In this document: one piece after another, positions 20,801-30,131 of the stretch
How the letters are laid out: each line of letters begins with the position of its first letter
How positions within the stretch are numbered: position 1 is the first letter of the stretch
NCBI RefSeq assembly: GCF_000281045.1
Contig: NW_008246134.1
Location: forward strand, 84,533 to 122,953
Length of the DNA: 38,421 nt
From: Saprolegnia diclina VS20
Taxonomy: Eukaryota; Oomycota; Saprolegniomycetes; Saprolegniales; Saprolegniaceae
Direction of reading: 5' to 3'
Notes under the pieces: model-generated
Seen by the model: only the letters and a program-made list of their open reading frames with translations
What the model was told of the DNA's origin: nothing
Databases searched by the model: none
Program-made: the position numbers and the translations under genes

Positions 20801-20893
20801 CCGGATAAGGATCCGGATACCAACGTTGGTCAAGTGACCGCAAATATCGGCGCGCCAACGCCATCGACAGCGCCGCTTTCGAGGGGTGTTTGC
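20801..20893 (+). repeat. Imperfect direct repeat, unit 2
   Basis: The blocks match unit 1 in order: CCGGATAAG, GGTCAAGTGACCGCAAATAT, CGGCGCGCCAACG, and a GCCGCTTTCGAGG-like end. The best conserved block is GGTCAAGTGACCGC (20828-20841), an inverted repeat with GTCA/TGAC half sites. Confidence 0.6.
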
Positions 20894-21012
20894 TACGAGT
20901 GCGTGTGCAGATGCCAGATCTAGGTTCTACTAGTATATATATCGACGCATCGTATTACATGAAATAACTTGTTTAGGATACGTGTACGAGCAACGACGCC
21001 GATATAACATGA

Positions 21013-22470
21013 CTACACGTCCGAGATTCTCGGCGAGCTCGTGCCGTCCACTTTGACCGAGACGAGCAGCGGCGTGCGTTCGGTCGCTGAAAAGGCGGTC
21101 GCTTTCCCGGGCGACCAAAATCCGCTCGGGCTATTGGCGCTCGACGACTTTCGCCGAGGCGAGTTGTGGTAGCGCTGGTACACACGCCGGCGTGCGCGGC
21201 CAGCAAGCATTTTGAGTTTGGCGACGCAGCGCATGACGCCGACCTCGCGCGTCTCGATCAAGTGGCGCGACGAGTGCGAGAGCGTCTTGCCGAGGTCGGC
21301 TTCGTCTTCAATCTCTTCTTGGATGAGCTCTTCGACAACGTCTTCAATCGTGACAATGCCAATGAAGCGCACGTCGCTGCTGAGGTCGTGGTTGGCGATC
21401 CAGCAAAACTGAACGTGCTCGACGTCGTCGGTCACGAGCGCCATGTGCGACCGGCCTTTTTGAAACTCATTCAGAAGCGCGTAGCACGAGTAGCTCGGCG
21501 AGATGACCATTGGCTTCTTGAGCATGAGGTCCTTGATCGGTCGCGCGTCGGCGGGGTCGAGCACGATGAGCCGCTTCACGAGGAGGAGGCCCACAATGTT
21601 CATCGGGTCGCCGCGGTAGACAGGGATCCGGCTGTGGCCGGACGCCAGGATCTCAGCCAGCGTGTTGGCATTCAATAGCGTCTCTTCGTCGAGCTTGAAG
21701 ACGTCGGTCCACGGAATCATGACGTCGACGACCGTCTTGGCCGTGAGGTCCAACGCGCCGTGGATGATCGTGACTTCGTCCGTATGCAAATGCGTGCCAT
21801 ATCCGTGGTTGCTGCTTGGCGACGACGACGTCATGTTGCCGATTTGGCTTAGACGGCGCTGGAGGTGCGGTGCGAGCGGCCACGGGTGCGTCTGCTGCTG
21901 TAGCGTGATGAGCGCCTTGAGCTCCCGGCGCTTGTAGCGTGTGCCGTTGTGGTCTTTGCCAAGGAGGCAGTCGAGCACTTTTGAGATCGGGTAGGCGATT
22001 GGCGACGCTAAAAGCATGAGCAATTGAACGACCGGCATGAGGAACGACGCGATCGCGAGCTGCCCTTTCCCGGTAAAGATGGCGGAGGGGAGGATCTCGC
22101 CAAAGAGAAGGACGCACGTGACCGAGACGACGACCGCTTGCGCTTCGGGCATGAGCCGCGCGAGGAAGATGGGTAGTGCTTCGTTGGCGGCGGCGTTAAA
22201 GAGAAGGAGCGAGACGAGAAGCAAGTGGTGGCGCTGGATCACGGGCAAGACGCGGCCCGCCCGGACCTTTTCTTCCGGCGACCCCTCGAGCTGGAGGATC
22301 TGGAGGTTGAGGAGGTCGAGCGAGAGGAGGCCCATCGTAAGCCCGGCCATGAGACCCGCGAGGCAGATGAGCGCAAGCACAACGCCCGTGCCCAGCCAGA
22401 ACGCGTACGGGTCGCAACTCGGCGTGAGGTACTCGCGGCCGCAGTAGTCGCCGCCGTCGTGCTCGGGCAT
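21013..22470 (-). CDS. CNNM/Mam3-type transporter (DUF21 + CBS), copy 1
   Basis: This is a 485-aa intronless membrane protein of the CNNM/CorB/Mam3 family, linked to Mg2+ and other divalent cation homeostasis. The DUF21 domain spans about residues 25-200: a helix with LICLAGLMAGLTMGLLSLD, then RHHLLLVSLLLFNAAANEAL, AQAVVVSVTCVLLFGEILP and PIAYPISKVLDCLLG. A CBS pair follows (VDVMIPWTDVFKL, then SRIPVYRGDPMNIVGLLLV; then ALLNEFQKGRSHMALV and GIVTIEDVVEELIQEEIEDE). The C-terminal tail is basic and Ser-rich. The start ATG at 22470 was chosen because EYLTPSC follows it, as in copy 2; the frame upstream has only non-ATG starts. Copy 2 lies upstream on the same strand with a 150-bp gap: a tandem duplication. 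Confidence 0.9.
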   Translation of the reverse strand: MPEHDGGDYCGREYLTPSCDPYAFWLGTGVVLALICLAGLMAGLTMGLLSLDLLNLQILQLEGSPEEKVRAGRVLPVIQRHHLLLVSLLLFNAAANEALPIFLARLMPEAQAVVVSVTCVLLFGEILPSAIFTGKGQLAIASFLMPVVQLLMLLASPIAYPISKVLDCLLGKDHNGTRYKRRELKALITLQQQTHPWPLAPHLQRRLSQIGNMTSSSPSSNHGYGTHLHTDEVTIIHGALDLTAKTVVDVMIPWTDVFKLDEETLLNANTLAEILASGHSRIPVYRGDPMNIVGLLLVKRLIVLDPADARPIKDLMLKKPMVISPSYSCYALLNEFQKGRSHMALVTDDVEHVQFCWIANHDLSSDVRFIGIVTIEDVVEELIQEEIEDEADLGKTLSHSSRHLIETREVGVMRCVAKLKMLAGRARRRVYQRYHNSPRRKSSSANSPSGFWSPGKATAFSATERTPLLVSVKVDGTSSPRISDV

Positions 22471-22620
22471 CGCTTCGGTCGCGCCGGTTGGCAAAAAGAT
22501 CCTGCAACGGCTCGCTGTAAGATCGCAACCGTGACGTGGCAGCACGAAACACGTTGTTGAAGCAAAGTGCAACCAGATGTATTCTAGAACCTAGCTATTA
22601 ATACATCGGTACGCAACAAC

Positions 22621-24111
22621 TTAAGCGGCGAGGAGGGGCGTCACTTCGTTCGTCGTCAAGTCGACGCACACCAGCAGCGCGGACGGGTCGACCTCGACGC
22701 TACCGTTCTTGGGCGGCCCTCGACGCATCTTGGCGCGCGCACCGAGCTCCTTGAACTTGTTGATCGCACGGAGCACGCCGCGCTGGCGCAGGAGCGTCGC
22801 ATGTTGCTCCGGGTTGGACCCGAGCTGGTTGACCGACACGTCGCTCTCATCGGCAATCTCCTCCATGATGATCTCTTCCAAAATGTCTTCGATCGTCACG
22901 ACGCCCGAGATGGTCACCACGTCCGGGTCAATGTCTTGGCCGGTCGCCCAGCACTGCTGCACAATTTCCTTTTGCGGCGTCACGAGCGCAATGTGGCAGC
23001 GGCCTTCTTGAAACACGTTCAGAATCGAGTAGCACGAGTGGTCGGGCGTCACGAGGTTCGGGCGGCGCAGCATGAGGTCCTTGAGCGGCTTGAGGTCGTC
23101 GGGGCTCAGCACAATGAGGCGCTTCACGAGCAAAATGCCGACAATGTTGGTACGATGGTTCTTGTAGACCGGAATGCGACTATAGCCGCTCGCCAAAATG
23201 TCTGTCATCACGTCAAAGTTGAGCAAAATGTCCACATTGAGCATATACACTTGGTCAAACGGCGTCATGACCATCTGCACCGTCTTGGTCGACATGTCGA
23301 GCGCGCCGTGGATGATGGCCACCTCGTCATTGTGCAAGTTGGTGCCCGTGACCGAGTAGAGTGGCGTGCGCACGGAGTGCGCCGGCGTCAACATGGCCTC
23401 GGACGACGAGGCATCGTCCGACGACGACGCGCTACGGAGCGTCGGGAGCCCCCCGATCGTGGTCGGCGACGAGGTGCCATAGTTGGCACGCGCCAGAATG
23501 TCCTTGTACGACTGGAGCTTCGACTGCGACGGCACCTTGAAAGGCGGTGAGTTGTTCTGGAGCGCGACGAGCGCCTTGAGCTCCTTACGCTTGTAGCGCG
23601 TGCTGTCGTGGTCTTCGCCAAGCAAAAAGTCGAGCGCCTTGGAGATGGGCCACGCGATCGGGTACGCAATCAGCGTCAAGAGACGGACGAGCGGTACGAG
23701 CGCAGCCGCGATCGTGAGCTGCGCCTTGCCCGTGAAGAGCGCCGACGGAATGATTTCGCCAAAGAAGAGGACACATGTGACCGAGATGACGACCGCTTGC
23801 GCTTCGGGCACGAGGCGGTTGAGGAAGATGGGCAAGGCTTCGTTGGCAGCGGCGTTGAAGAGGAGAAGCGTCACGAGCAGCAAGTGGTGGCGCTGGATGA
23901 TCGGGAGCAGCTTCGTCGCGCGCTGCTTCTCGACCTCCGAGCCCTGGAGCTCGAGGATCTGGAGGTTGAGCTTATCGAGCGAGAGGAGGCCCATGGTGAG
24001 CCCGGCCATCATGCCGGCTAGGCAGATGAGGCCGATGACCGTGCAGAGTGCAATGTAGAACTCTTCCGGGTTGCAGCTTGGCGTCAGGTATTCATTGTCA
24101 CTACACGCCAT
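22621..24111 (-). CDS. CNNM/Mam3-type transporter (DUF21 + CBS), copy 2
   Basis: This is a 496-aa intronless paralogue of copy 1 and belongs to the same CNNM/CorB/Mam3 family. The start ATG at 24111 gives MACSDNEYLTPSC, aligned with copy 1. The DUF21 helices are GLICLAGMMAGLTMGLLSLD, RHHLLLVTLLLFNAAANEAL, AQAVVISVTCVLFFGEIIP and PIAWPISKALDFLLG. The CBS pair follows (TKTVQMVMTPFDQVYML, SRIPVYKNHRTNIVGILLV, GVVTIEDILEEIIMEEIADE). Between DUF21 and CBS it has a longer Ser-rich linker than copy 1 (around residues 210-270), a likely regulatory difference. Both copies end with the same last turn: copy 1 has TERTPLLVSVKVDG near its end, copy 2 LLVCVDLTTNEVTPLL. Confidence 0.92.
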   Translation of the reverse strand: MACSDNEYLTPSCNPEEFYIALCTVIGLICLAGMMAGLTMGLLSLDKLNLQILELQGSEVEKQRATKLLPIIQRHHLLLVTLLLFNAAANEALPIFLNRLVPEAQAVVISVTCVLFFGEIIPSALFTGKAQLTIAAALVPLVRLLTLIAYPIAWPISKALDFLLGEDHDSTRYKRKELKALVALQNNSPPFKVPSQSKLQSYKDILARANYGTSSPTTIGGLPTLRSASSSDDASSSEAMLTPAHSVRTPLYSVTGTNLHNDEVAIIHGALDMSTKTVQMVMTPFDQVYMLNVDILLNFDVMTDILASGYSRIPVYKNHRTNIVGILLVKRLIVLSPDDLKPLKDLMLRRPNLVTPDHSCYSILNVFQEGRCHIALVTPQKEIVQQCWATGQDIDPDVVTISGVVTIEDILEEIIMEEIADESDVSVNQLGSNPEQHATLLRQRGVLRAINKFKELGARAKMRRGPPKNGSVEVDPSALLVCVDLTTNEVTPLLAA

Positions 24112-25529
24112 GGACGGGGAACTCGGTGGCTTGGGCTGGGCACGAGGCAGGAATCTCGCAAATGGCAGGCAATCCGCCAACCCAAATGGCTTTTTTGAAA
24201 ATGACAAAGTCGGAAATTTGTGACAGAAACGGTATTTGCACATCCTTCGCTCGACGCCCTTGTGGCAAGCAAGCACAGCAGGACCACGGGATCCTGTACG
24301 ACCAAGAGATCATGTCGACCTATGAGCTGCTATGTCTTCTGCTTTTGCTGTGATTCGCATCGTAGAATGCCGGGCTGTGTGCCTGGAACGTGGTGGTGCA
24401 TGATCGGTTGTACCCCTTTTTGGCAGAATTCGACTGAATTCGGTTTTATGCAGAGAGCAGATGCGTGTCGCAGGCGAAATACGATTGTAATGAATATCAA
24501 TTTAACAAAGCAAGTTAAAAAGCAAATGACCAGATTGGTCACTGCATGTGGAGCTGCGAGGTCGAGGCTGAGGTTCGAGGCCGAGCAAATCTCGAATGGC
24601 ATAGATTTCATCTCAAAGAACAAGCGACGATTTGTAGCATAAGCGACGGCAGAGCGGACAGTGGTGTGATTACACTGGGACTGTACGATGGGTGGCCTCC
24701 GTACCTCTTTCCTGTGTACGTTGACGACGCCGCAGCCGCGGGCATACACGCGCCGCCGGATCTTTTAGAAGTAATAGACAAATCCCTGTCCAACCTTGGA
24801 CAAGCAGTAGCATCAGCATCATACCTTCGTCCACAGGACAGACGATCAACACAGTCGTCATAAAATACTGTGGCCGTTCAAATATGCCTCGAATAACGTA
24901 GTGGCGACATTGGCCGCCATCATCGTCGTCCCGCATTTGTCGATACTGCTGCGAGTGACTGTTGCTGCTTCATCTCTTTGAAAGACGCAGGGCGACGCCG
25001 CCGTGCACCTTATTTAAGAACCCATTTCTAATCGCTTAGAAAAAGCTTGATTCACGTGTGGCGTTGGCCAGAAGTCAGAAAGAGCGCGCCTGGACGACGC
25101 CAGTGACGATGGATGTGGACCAGTCCATCGGACGTGGTAGCGACCAGAATTCTCGATGAATCGATTCGAAATTGTGTCGAAATGCTTGGCGAATCGATCA
25201 CTTTCTTCCGCATCCTTCCCCCTGGTTCCCGGTTCTTATTTTGCATTCTAAAATCTTGGTGGACTTCAAGTTGATGCAATGACAAGAGCTTTTTGGTCGA
25301 GATGGTGTGGCGCGAAGCTCGGCAGCGAGGCCCGAGCCGTTCGCCGCCTCACCCAATAAATTGAAGATACTGCTCTGCAAGGCGGTAAAATTTCGATCTA
25401 TGGAGGCGGTGAGAAGGAGTTGGGCGACTGCTTCGTTAGCCTGGGATCTGCGCGGTGTGCCAACGTTGTCTGGACAAGTGCTTCATTAATTATAAGGGAC
25501 GACCGTCAACGAAAGCGTAGGCAGCTAAA
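24112..25529. other. Intergenic region, no gene recognised
   Basis: This is 1.4 kb upstream of CNNM copy 2 and downstream of the SAP-like gene. It is visibly more A/T-rich than the genes, especially 24400-24560. Open frames up to 140 codons occur on both strands without conserved motifs or plausible splice structure. No repeats or element ends were recognised. Confidence 0.5.
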
Positions 25530-26396
25530 TTACGACGGAGACGTCCGCGGCGCCGATGCTGGTGGTTGCGCATTGTTGGCCAGCGGCCGGTTTGGAGGCT
25601 GTGGGTTGGTCATCGCGTGCGTGGACACCCACGTAAAGTGCTGTGTTTCTTTCAGGAACTCCATGCGCACGCGCTTAAAGTGGCCGAGCGTCGCAGCCAT
25701 GCACTCGTGCTCGTCGCTGGGCTCAGTTGTGTGCACGAGCTCGTCGCGGAGGTTCGCGATCACTGCATTCACGCTCATCAGAGCCCGCGAGATCATATCG
25801 AGCGACTTGATGGCGTGGTCCAACTGCTCTTCGTCTGTCTCGTCCGACCGCCGCCGTTTGAGGAGAGACGTCATGACCTCGGCCATCGAATAGTCGACGC
25901 TCGAGTGCGGTGCGCGACTGGTCGACGCCGGACGTGGCGCGGGCGTCGTCGTAGTTGGTCGCGGCGCCGGGGCTGCCACCGCTGACGGCAGCGGAGCATT
26001 TGACGGTTGATTGCATGGCGCCAACGGAGGCGCCTGCGCCCGCGGCCGAATCATCGGCGATGGCGCGTTGGAAAAGACGGGGATCGGCAGCAGTATCGGC
26101 GCCGGCGGCACGGGTCGGAACTGGTCGCTTTGCACGCTAACGGCGGCGGCAATGCGCGGCACCGGGTTGCGGCCGGCGTCGTCGCTCGGTCGCGGGCGAT
26201 AGGCGACAACCTGCTGCTCGATGCCACGGTCGTTGTCGCGCAGCAGCTGAACGAGACAGTCCTTCGTGTTGTTCGAGTCCGGACCCCGCTTGATGAGCTT
26301 GAGCTTTCGCCGCGCGACCTCCTTCCGGAGGTTCTCGACCGTCACGCGCTCGTACGGCTCGCGGACCGTGTCCGCGGTGCTGCTGTCCCGGTCCAT
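25530..26396 (-). CDS. SAP-like, proline-rich protein
   Basis: This is a 288-aa intronless protein. Residues ~16-58 resemble a SAP-type helix-turn-helix (TVENLRKEVARRKLKLIKRG, followed by TKDCLVQLLRDND), a fold that often binds DNA or chromatin. The middle (about 80-175) is rich in Pro/Ala and probably disordered. A basic KRRRSDETDEEQLDHAIKSL segment opens a C-terminal helical region ending near FKRVRMEFLKETQHF. I read this as a possible nuclear protein; proteins with a similar SAP-like block followed by a helical region are known to me from oomycetes, but no function is assigned. The start ATG at 26396 is preceded 15 nt upstream by a CCAAT box, so transcription may start very near, or the true start could be an internal Met. 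Confidence 0.7.
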   Translation of the reverse strand: MDRDSSTADTVREPYERVTVENLRKEVARRKLKLIKRGPDSNNTKDCLVQLLRDNDRGIEQQVVAYRPRPSDDAGRNPVPRIAAAVSVQSDQFRPVPPAPILLPIPVFSNAPSPMIRPRAQAPPLAPCNQPSNAPLPSAVAAPAPRPTTTTPAPRPASTSRAPHSSVDYSMAEVMTSLLKRRRSDETDEEQLDHAIKSLDMISRALMSVNAVIANLRDELVHTTEPSDEHECMAATLGHFKRVRMEFLKETQHFTWVSTHAMTNPQPPNRPLANNAQPPASAPRTSPS

Positions 26397-26410
26397 TCCA
26401 GTGCAAGGTG

Positions 26411-26501
26411 ATTGGCGACTGGCGAGATCCAGCCCACTGAAATCGGCGCCCTTCCTGAGCGTGGATTGGTGCATTTTGAGCCATGGCTTTGAATTGGCCA
26501 A
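26411..26501 (-). promoter_or_regulatory. Cluster of four CCAAT boxes upstream of the SAP-like gene
   Basis: ATTGG occurs at 26411-26415, 26464-26468 and 26492-26496, and CCAAT at 26497-26501. The last two form a perfect ATTGGCCAAT palindrome (26492-26501). Such density in 91 bp suggests an NF-Y-type promoter for the gene starting at 26396. Confidence 0.5.
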
Positions 26502-26609
26502 TCCGAGTGCTCCACTTGAATCGCCCGAATGGTTTTTACTTTGCACTTTGGCGGTTCAAGCTTCTGCCAGCCCACCTCGCTCAGGACTTAGTACGAATCG
26601 ATTAACAAG

Positions 26610-28097
26610 TTAGGCATAACGCGGCGTGGGGCGAGGTGCAACGTGCAGCCAGACACCGAGCTCTGGCTTTTGCACGATGCCAACGAGCTTGGGCTGGATC
26701 GGCGGTGCGTCCTTGGGGCGCGTCAGAACGCACTGCTGGAGGATCGATACGAGCATGCACGTCGACTCGAGCGTGGCAAAGCGCATGCCAACGCAGTTGC
26801 GCGGGCCGCCCGAAAAGGTCATGAAGCGATACGCCCGGTCCTTTGCACTCATTTGCTCGTCGTTGGCGTCCGTCGTCAGGTGGCACTCGGGCTTGAACTC
26901 GAGGACGTCGTTGCCCCAGTTGAGCCGCGACCAATTGATGCACCATATCGAGAGAAACACCGTCGTCTCGGCTGCGACCGTGTAGCCACCGATATCGAGA
27001 TCGGTCTCGAGGTTACGCATCGTCGCGGGGAGCGGTGGAAAGAGGCGCAACGACTCGGTGAGCACGGCGTTGAGGTACGGCAGGTTCTGCAGCACCTCGT
27101 ACTTGATCTTGCCATCTCGTCCGACGACCGCGTCGATCTCGGCGACCGCCTTGGCTTGGACGTCGGGGTACGCGGCGAGAAGGCACAGCGTGTAACCCAT
27201 GCCCGTGCTCGTCGTGTCGTAGCCGCCGAAGAAGAACATGACCACGTTGTCAATGAGCATCTCGGGTGCGATCGGGTCCGTCTCGGACGCAGAGGCATCC
27301 AGCAACGCCTGGAGGAGGTCCGGGTGCGCGCCACCGGGATTTGCACCGCGCTCTGTGATGATTTTGTTGAGCGTATTGTGGACAATTGCCGCTTCTCGGT
27401 GGTACCGGCGGTTGGTCGCCGTCGGAAGCTCGCTGGCTGCAGCGGCGCCTCGAACGTCCGACGCGAGACTTCGCCGAGCAAAAAGCAAAAAGATTTGCCA
27501 ATCGGATGCATGTTGTCGCGGAGCGCGTAGATGTCAACGCCAAACGCCGTGAGCGTGATCATGTCGAGCGCTGACAGCTGCATAACGTGGTGGACGTCGA
27601 GTTACGCGCCAGTGAGGAGCTTTGCCGTGGCTTCGGCGGCCACGCTGGCCATGGCCGGGAGCATCTCGGCGAGGTACTTCCAGTGGAACGCACGGGCGAC
27701 GAGGCATCGATGCGCTTTCCATTCTGCGCGAGCGACGTCAAGGACTTGTCGCCGAGGAAGCTGCGCGAGTACGTGTCGAGGAGCGGCGTCGGCTTGCGGT
27801 AGCTCGATGCGCACGTGACCGCGCGCACGTGCTCAGCTTTGAGGACGCCAACGACCGGCATCGTCGCGAGCCTGCAGGAGACCAAGCCGTCGTCGTTGGC
27901 CGCGTCGACAAAGATACGCTCGCTGCCTTGAAGGGCACCAATGCATGGCGACGCCGAGGAAGGGCGTGTGGAGCATAGTGCGGAAATGCGAGGCCCGCGA
28001 CAAACGGCATGTTGCGGCCAAAGCGGTTGTAGGTCCAGACAAGCGCTAGCGTGAAGAGGCAGGCGCCGGTCGACGCGCTCTCGATGAGGTCGGCCAT
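26610..28097 (-). pseudogene. Cytochrome P450 pseudogene 1 (decayed)
   Basis: This locus encodes a P450 in pieces on one strand. The start at 28097 gives MADLIESASTGACLF with YNRFGRNMPFVAG. Then come HTPFLGVAMH; GLVSCRLATMPVVGVLKAEHV; EWKAHRCLVARAFHWKYLAEM; a run with LDVHHVMQLSALDMITLTAFG; and a final intact 292-codon frame (27488-26610). The last frame holds the I-helix (FFFGGYDTTSTGMGYTLC), ExxR (TESLRLFP) and the heme loop FSGGPRNCVGMRF. Successive pieces lie in frames that change four times, and an in-frame stop (TAA) lies between LLTGA and LDVHH. No short TAG-ending introns fit the breaks. The neighbouring P450 aligns end to end, so this is a tandem paralogue lost to mutation. Because the C-terminal frame is still open, decay seems recent. 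CCAAT boxes remain upstream. Confidence 0.85.
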
Positions 28098-28536
28098 CGG
28101 TGTGGTCGAAGCTCGGCAGCGCAGGACTGGCAGCTGTGATAAAGCTGGTGAATCCAGCCCAAATCTCTTCTTAGCGCGGATTGGCTGCATCTACACCAAT
28201 CAGCACGCGCGAATCAGGACATGGACAAAACAATCGCATTTGATTGGCTGTTGCGATGCAAATCTTAAGATGGCTGCATCACGGTGCAGGCGGCCACGGG
28301 TTGTGATGGCCGGTTGCTGCCCTTACGACGCCTCGTTGATGGACGACGCGCTGGCTCCTCCAGATATACGTCGAGCTACTCCAAGGCAGGGCGCAACATG
28401 CAGCTCCAGCGACTCGAGGTGGTGCGCACACGACATCGACCTTGCCTTCGGTGGGCGAAAGCGAAAATGCCAACTCGAGGACATCCAAGATCATCATTTT
28501 TGAATGTAGCAAGCATCGACAACAATGGCGTCCACC
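28098..28536. promoter_or_regulatory. Intergenic region with CCAAT-rich promoter of P450 pseudogene 1
   Basis: Three CCAAT elements lie at 28181-28185 and 28244-28248 (minus sense) and 28197-28201 (plus sense). The first is embedded in AGCGCGGATTGGCTGCA, almost identical to the promoter of paralogue B at 9289-9305. The rest, up to the 3' end of P450 locus 2, shows no gene. Confidence 0.5.
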
Positions 28537-30021
28537 TTACGCGCAAGGAGGCAATGGCGTGACACGGACCCAGACCCCGTGGGCCGGCACTTGTAGAATG
28601 CCCGAGATCTTGGGCGTGACCGGCGGTGCGTCCGACGGGCGCGTCAGCCAGCATCGACGCAGCATCGTAGCCAGCATGACAACGGCCTCAAGCATCGCAA
28701 AGCGCATGCCGACGCAGTTGCGCGGTCCGGCAGAGAAGGACATCATGCGAAAGGTGCGGTCGGAGCAAATCTCGTCGCTCGCTCCTTCAACGTGGCGCTC
28801 GGGCCGAAAGGCATCGGCGTCGTCGCCCCAGTTGAGGCGCGAACGGTTGATTTCCCAGATTGGCAAGTAGACTAACGTGCCCGCGGGGATCGTATGGCCG
28901 TCAAGGACCAGATCGGCCTCCAAGGTCCGGCTTGTCCCAGGTCCTGGAGGAAAGAGTCGCAATGCCTCGGTCATGACTGCGTATACGTATGGCAGGCGGC
29001 CGATCGACTCGTAGGTGATAGGTTCGTGGCGGCCAACGACGGCTTCGACCTCAGCCAGCGCTTACTCCTGCACGTCCGGGTGCGTCGAGAGGAGGTGCAT
29101 GGCGTACGCCAGGGCAGTTGCGACTGTGTCAAAGCCCGCAAAGAGGAAGGTGAGGAGGTTGTCAGCCAGCGTCGCCGGCGTCACGACGCTGGATTCGTCG
29201 GCGGCCGCAGCGAGAAGTGATCCCAACAAGTCGTGCTTGGTCGTCGCAATATCCGACATGCGAGCGACAACGATCATCTCGAGCGTCGAGCGCAAGATGC
29301 GAGCTTCACGCTTGTACCGGCGGTTGGCCGGTGTCGGGAGATCGTACCATACACTCGCCGGGTGCAGAGTGTCGTCAAAGCCCCGGCGCTTGGCTTCGTT
29401 CAAAAGAAACTCAAAGGCGGACGTGACGCCATTCTTGCCATTGGCCAGCGCTTCGAAATCGTAGCCGAATGCGCACTGACCGATCGTATCGAGAGCCGCG
29501 AGCTTGAGTAGTGGCGCTACATCCACGGACGCACCGCTGCCTGTCTGCAGCGCGACGTCGACGAACGCCTCGGCGACTTCGACCATCGTCGGCACCATTT
29601 GCGCCAGGCTCTGCCAGTGAAAGGCCTTGGCAACGAGCCGCCGATGGCTTTTCCACTCGTGGCGCGATAGCAGCAGAAGCGACGCATCGCCGAGCAGCTT
29701 GCGCAAGTGATTCCCGAGAATCGGGACCATTTCGCGGTAGCTCGTCGCACACACCACCTGACGCACGTGGTCTGCTTTGAGCACCGAGACGGCGTTGGTC
29801 GTAAGGAGCCGGAACGACACCATGCCGTTGGCGTCCGCGGCGTCGGCGAAGAGGCGGTCGCAGCCATTGATCGAGCCGAGGAGCCCGGCGACACCCAAGA
29901 AAGGCTGGTGCAGAGACGCCGGAAACGGTACGCCGTGCAGGAATGGCTCGTTGCGGCCAAAGCGCCAGTAGATGTACGCGATGGCGGGCGCAGTGACGGC
30001 GACGGCGCTCTCAGCAAACAT
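28537..30021 (-). pseudogene. Cytochrome P450 locus 2, one in-frame stop
   Basis: This is an intronless P450 frame of 494 codons, from ATG 30021 to the stop at 28537-28539. It is interrupted by a single TAA at 29062-29064, after HPDVQE and before ALAEVEAVVGRHE; the neighbouring P450 reads DVQAKAVAEIDAVVGRD there. All else looks intact: hydrophobic N-terminus with YWRFGRNEPF, C-helix-region EWKSHRRLVAKAFHW, I-helix LFAGFDTVATALAYAM, ExxR (TEALRLFP), the heme loop FSAGPRNCVGMRF with the Cys ligand, and a normal end. An intron starting at the GTAAGCGC within this stop would remove conserved residues, so splicing is an unlikely escape. Possible readings: a recent null allele, a sequencing error, or readthrough. 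The 5' two-thirds alone would lack heme ligation. The exact CYP family was not determined. Confidence 0.8.
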
Positions 30022-30131
30022 GTAAACGCTCCAAGCGCATCAAGAGCTATTGACGTTGATAGAGATTACAAGCGATGGCGAATATGCATTATGATTAACG
30101 TTATTGAAGCACAACGAGCTACTCGTTCAAC

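Larger units (their letters stand above)
20554..21012. other. Intergenic region holding the direct repeat pair
   Basis: This is the gap between the SerK-like gene (plus) and the first CNNM gene (minus), which converge. Apart from the repeat pair and an A/T-rich stretch at 20928-20945, nothing is recognisable. It can carry the 3' ends of both transcripts. Confidence 0.5.

Noticed and set aside
29000-29064. An intron starting at GTAAGCGC that would remove the P450 stop
   Set aside because: The removed stretch (ALAEVEAVVGRHE...) is conserved in the neighbouring P450, and there is no TAG acceptor at the usual 41-55 nt.
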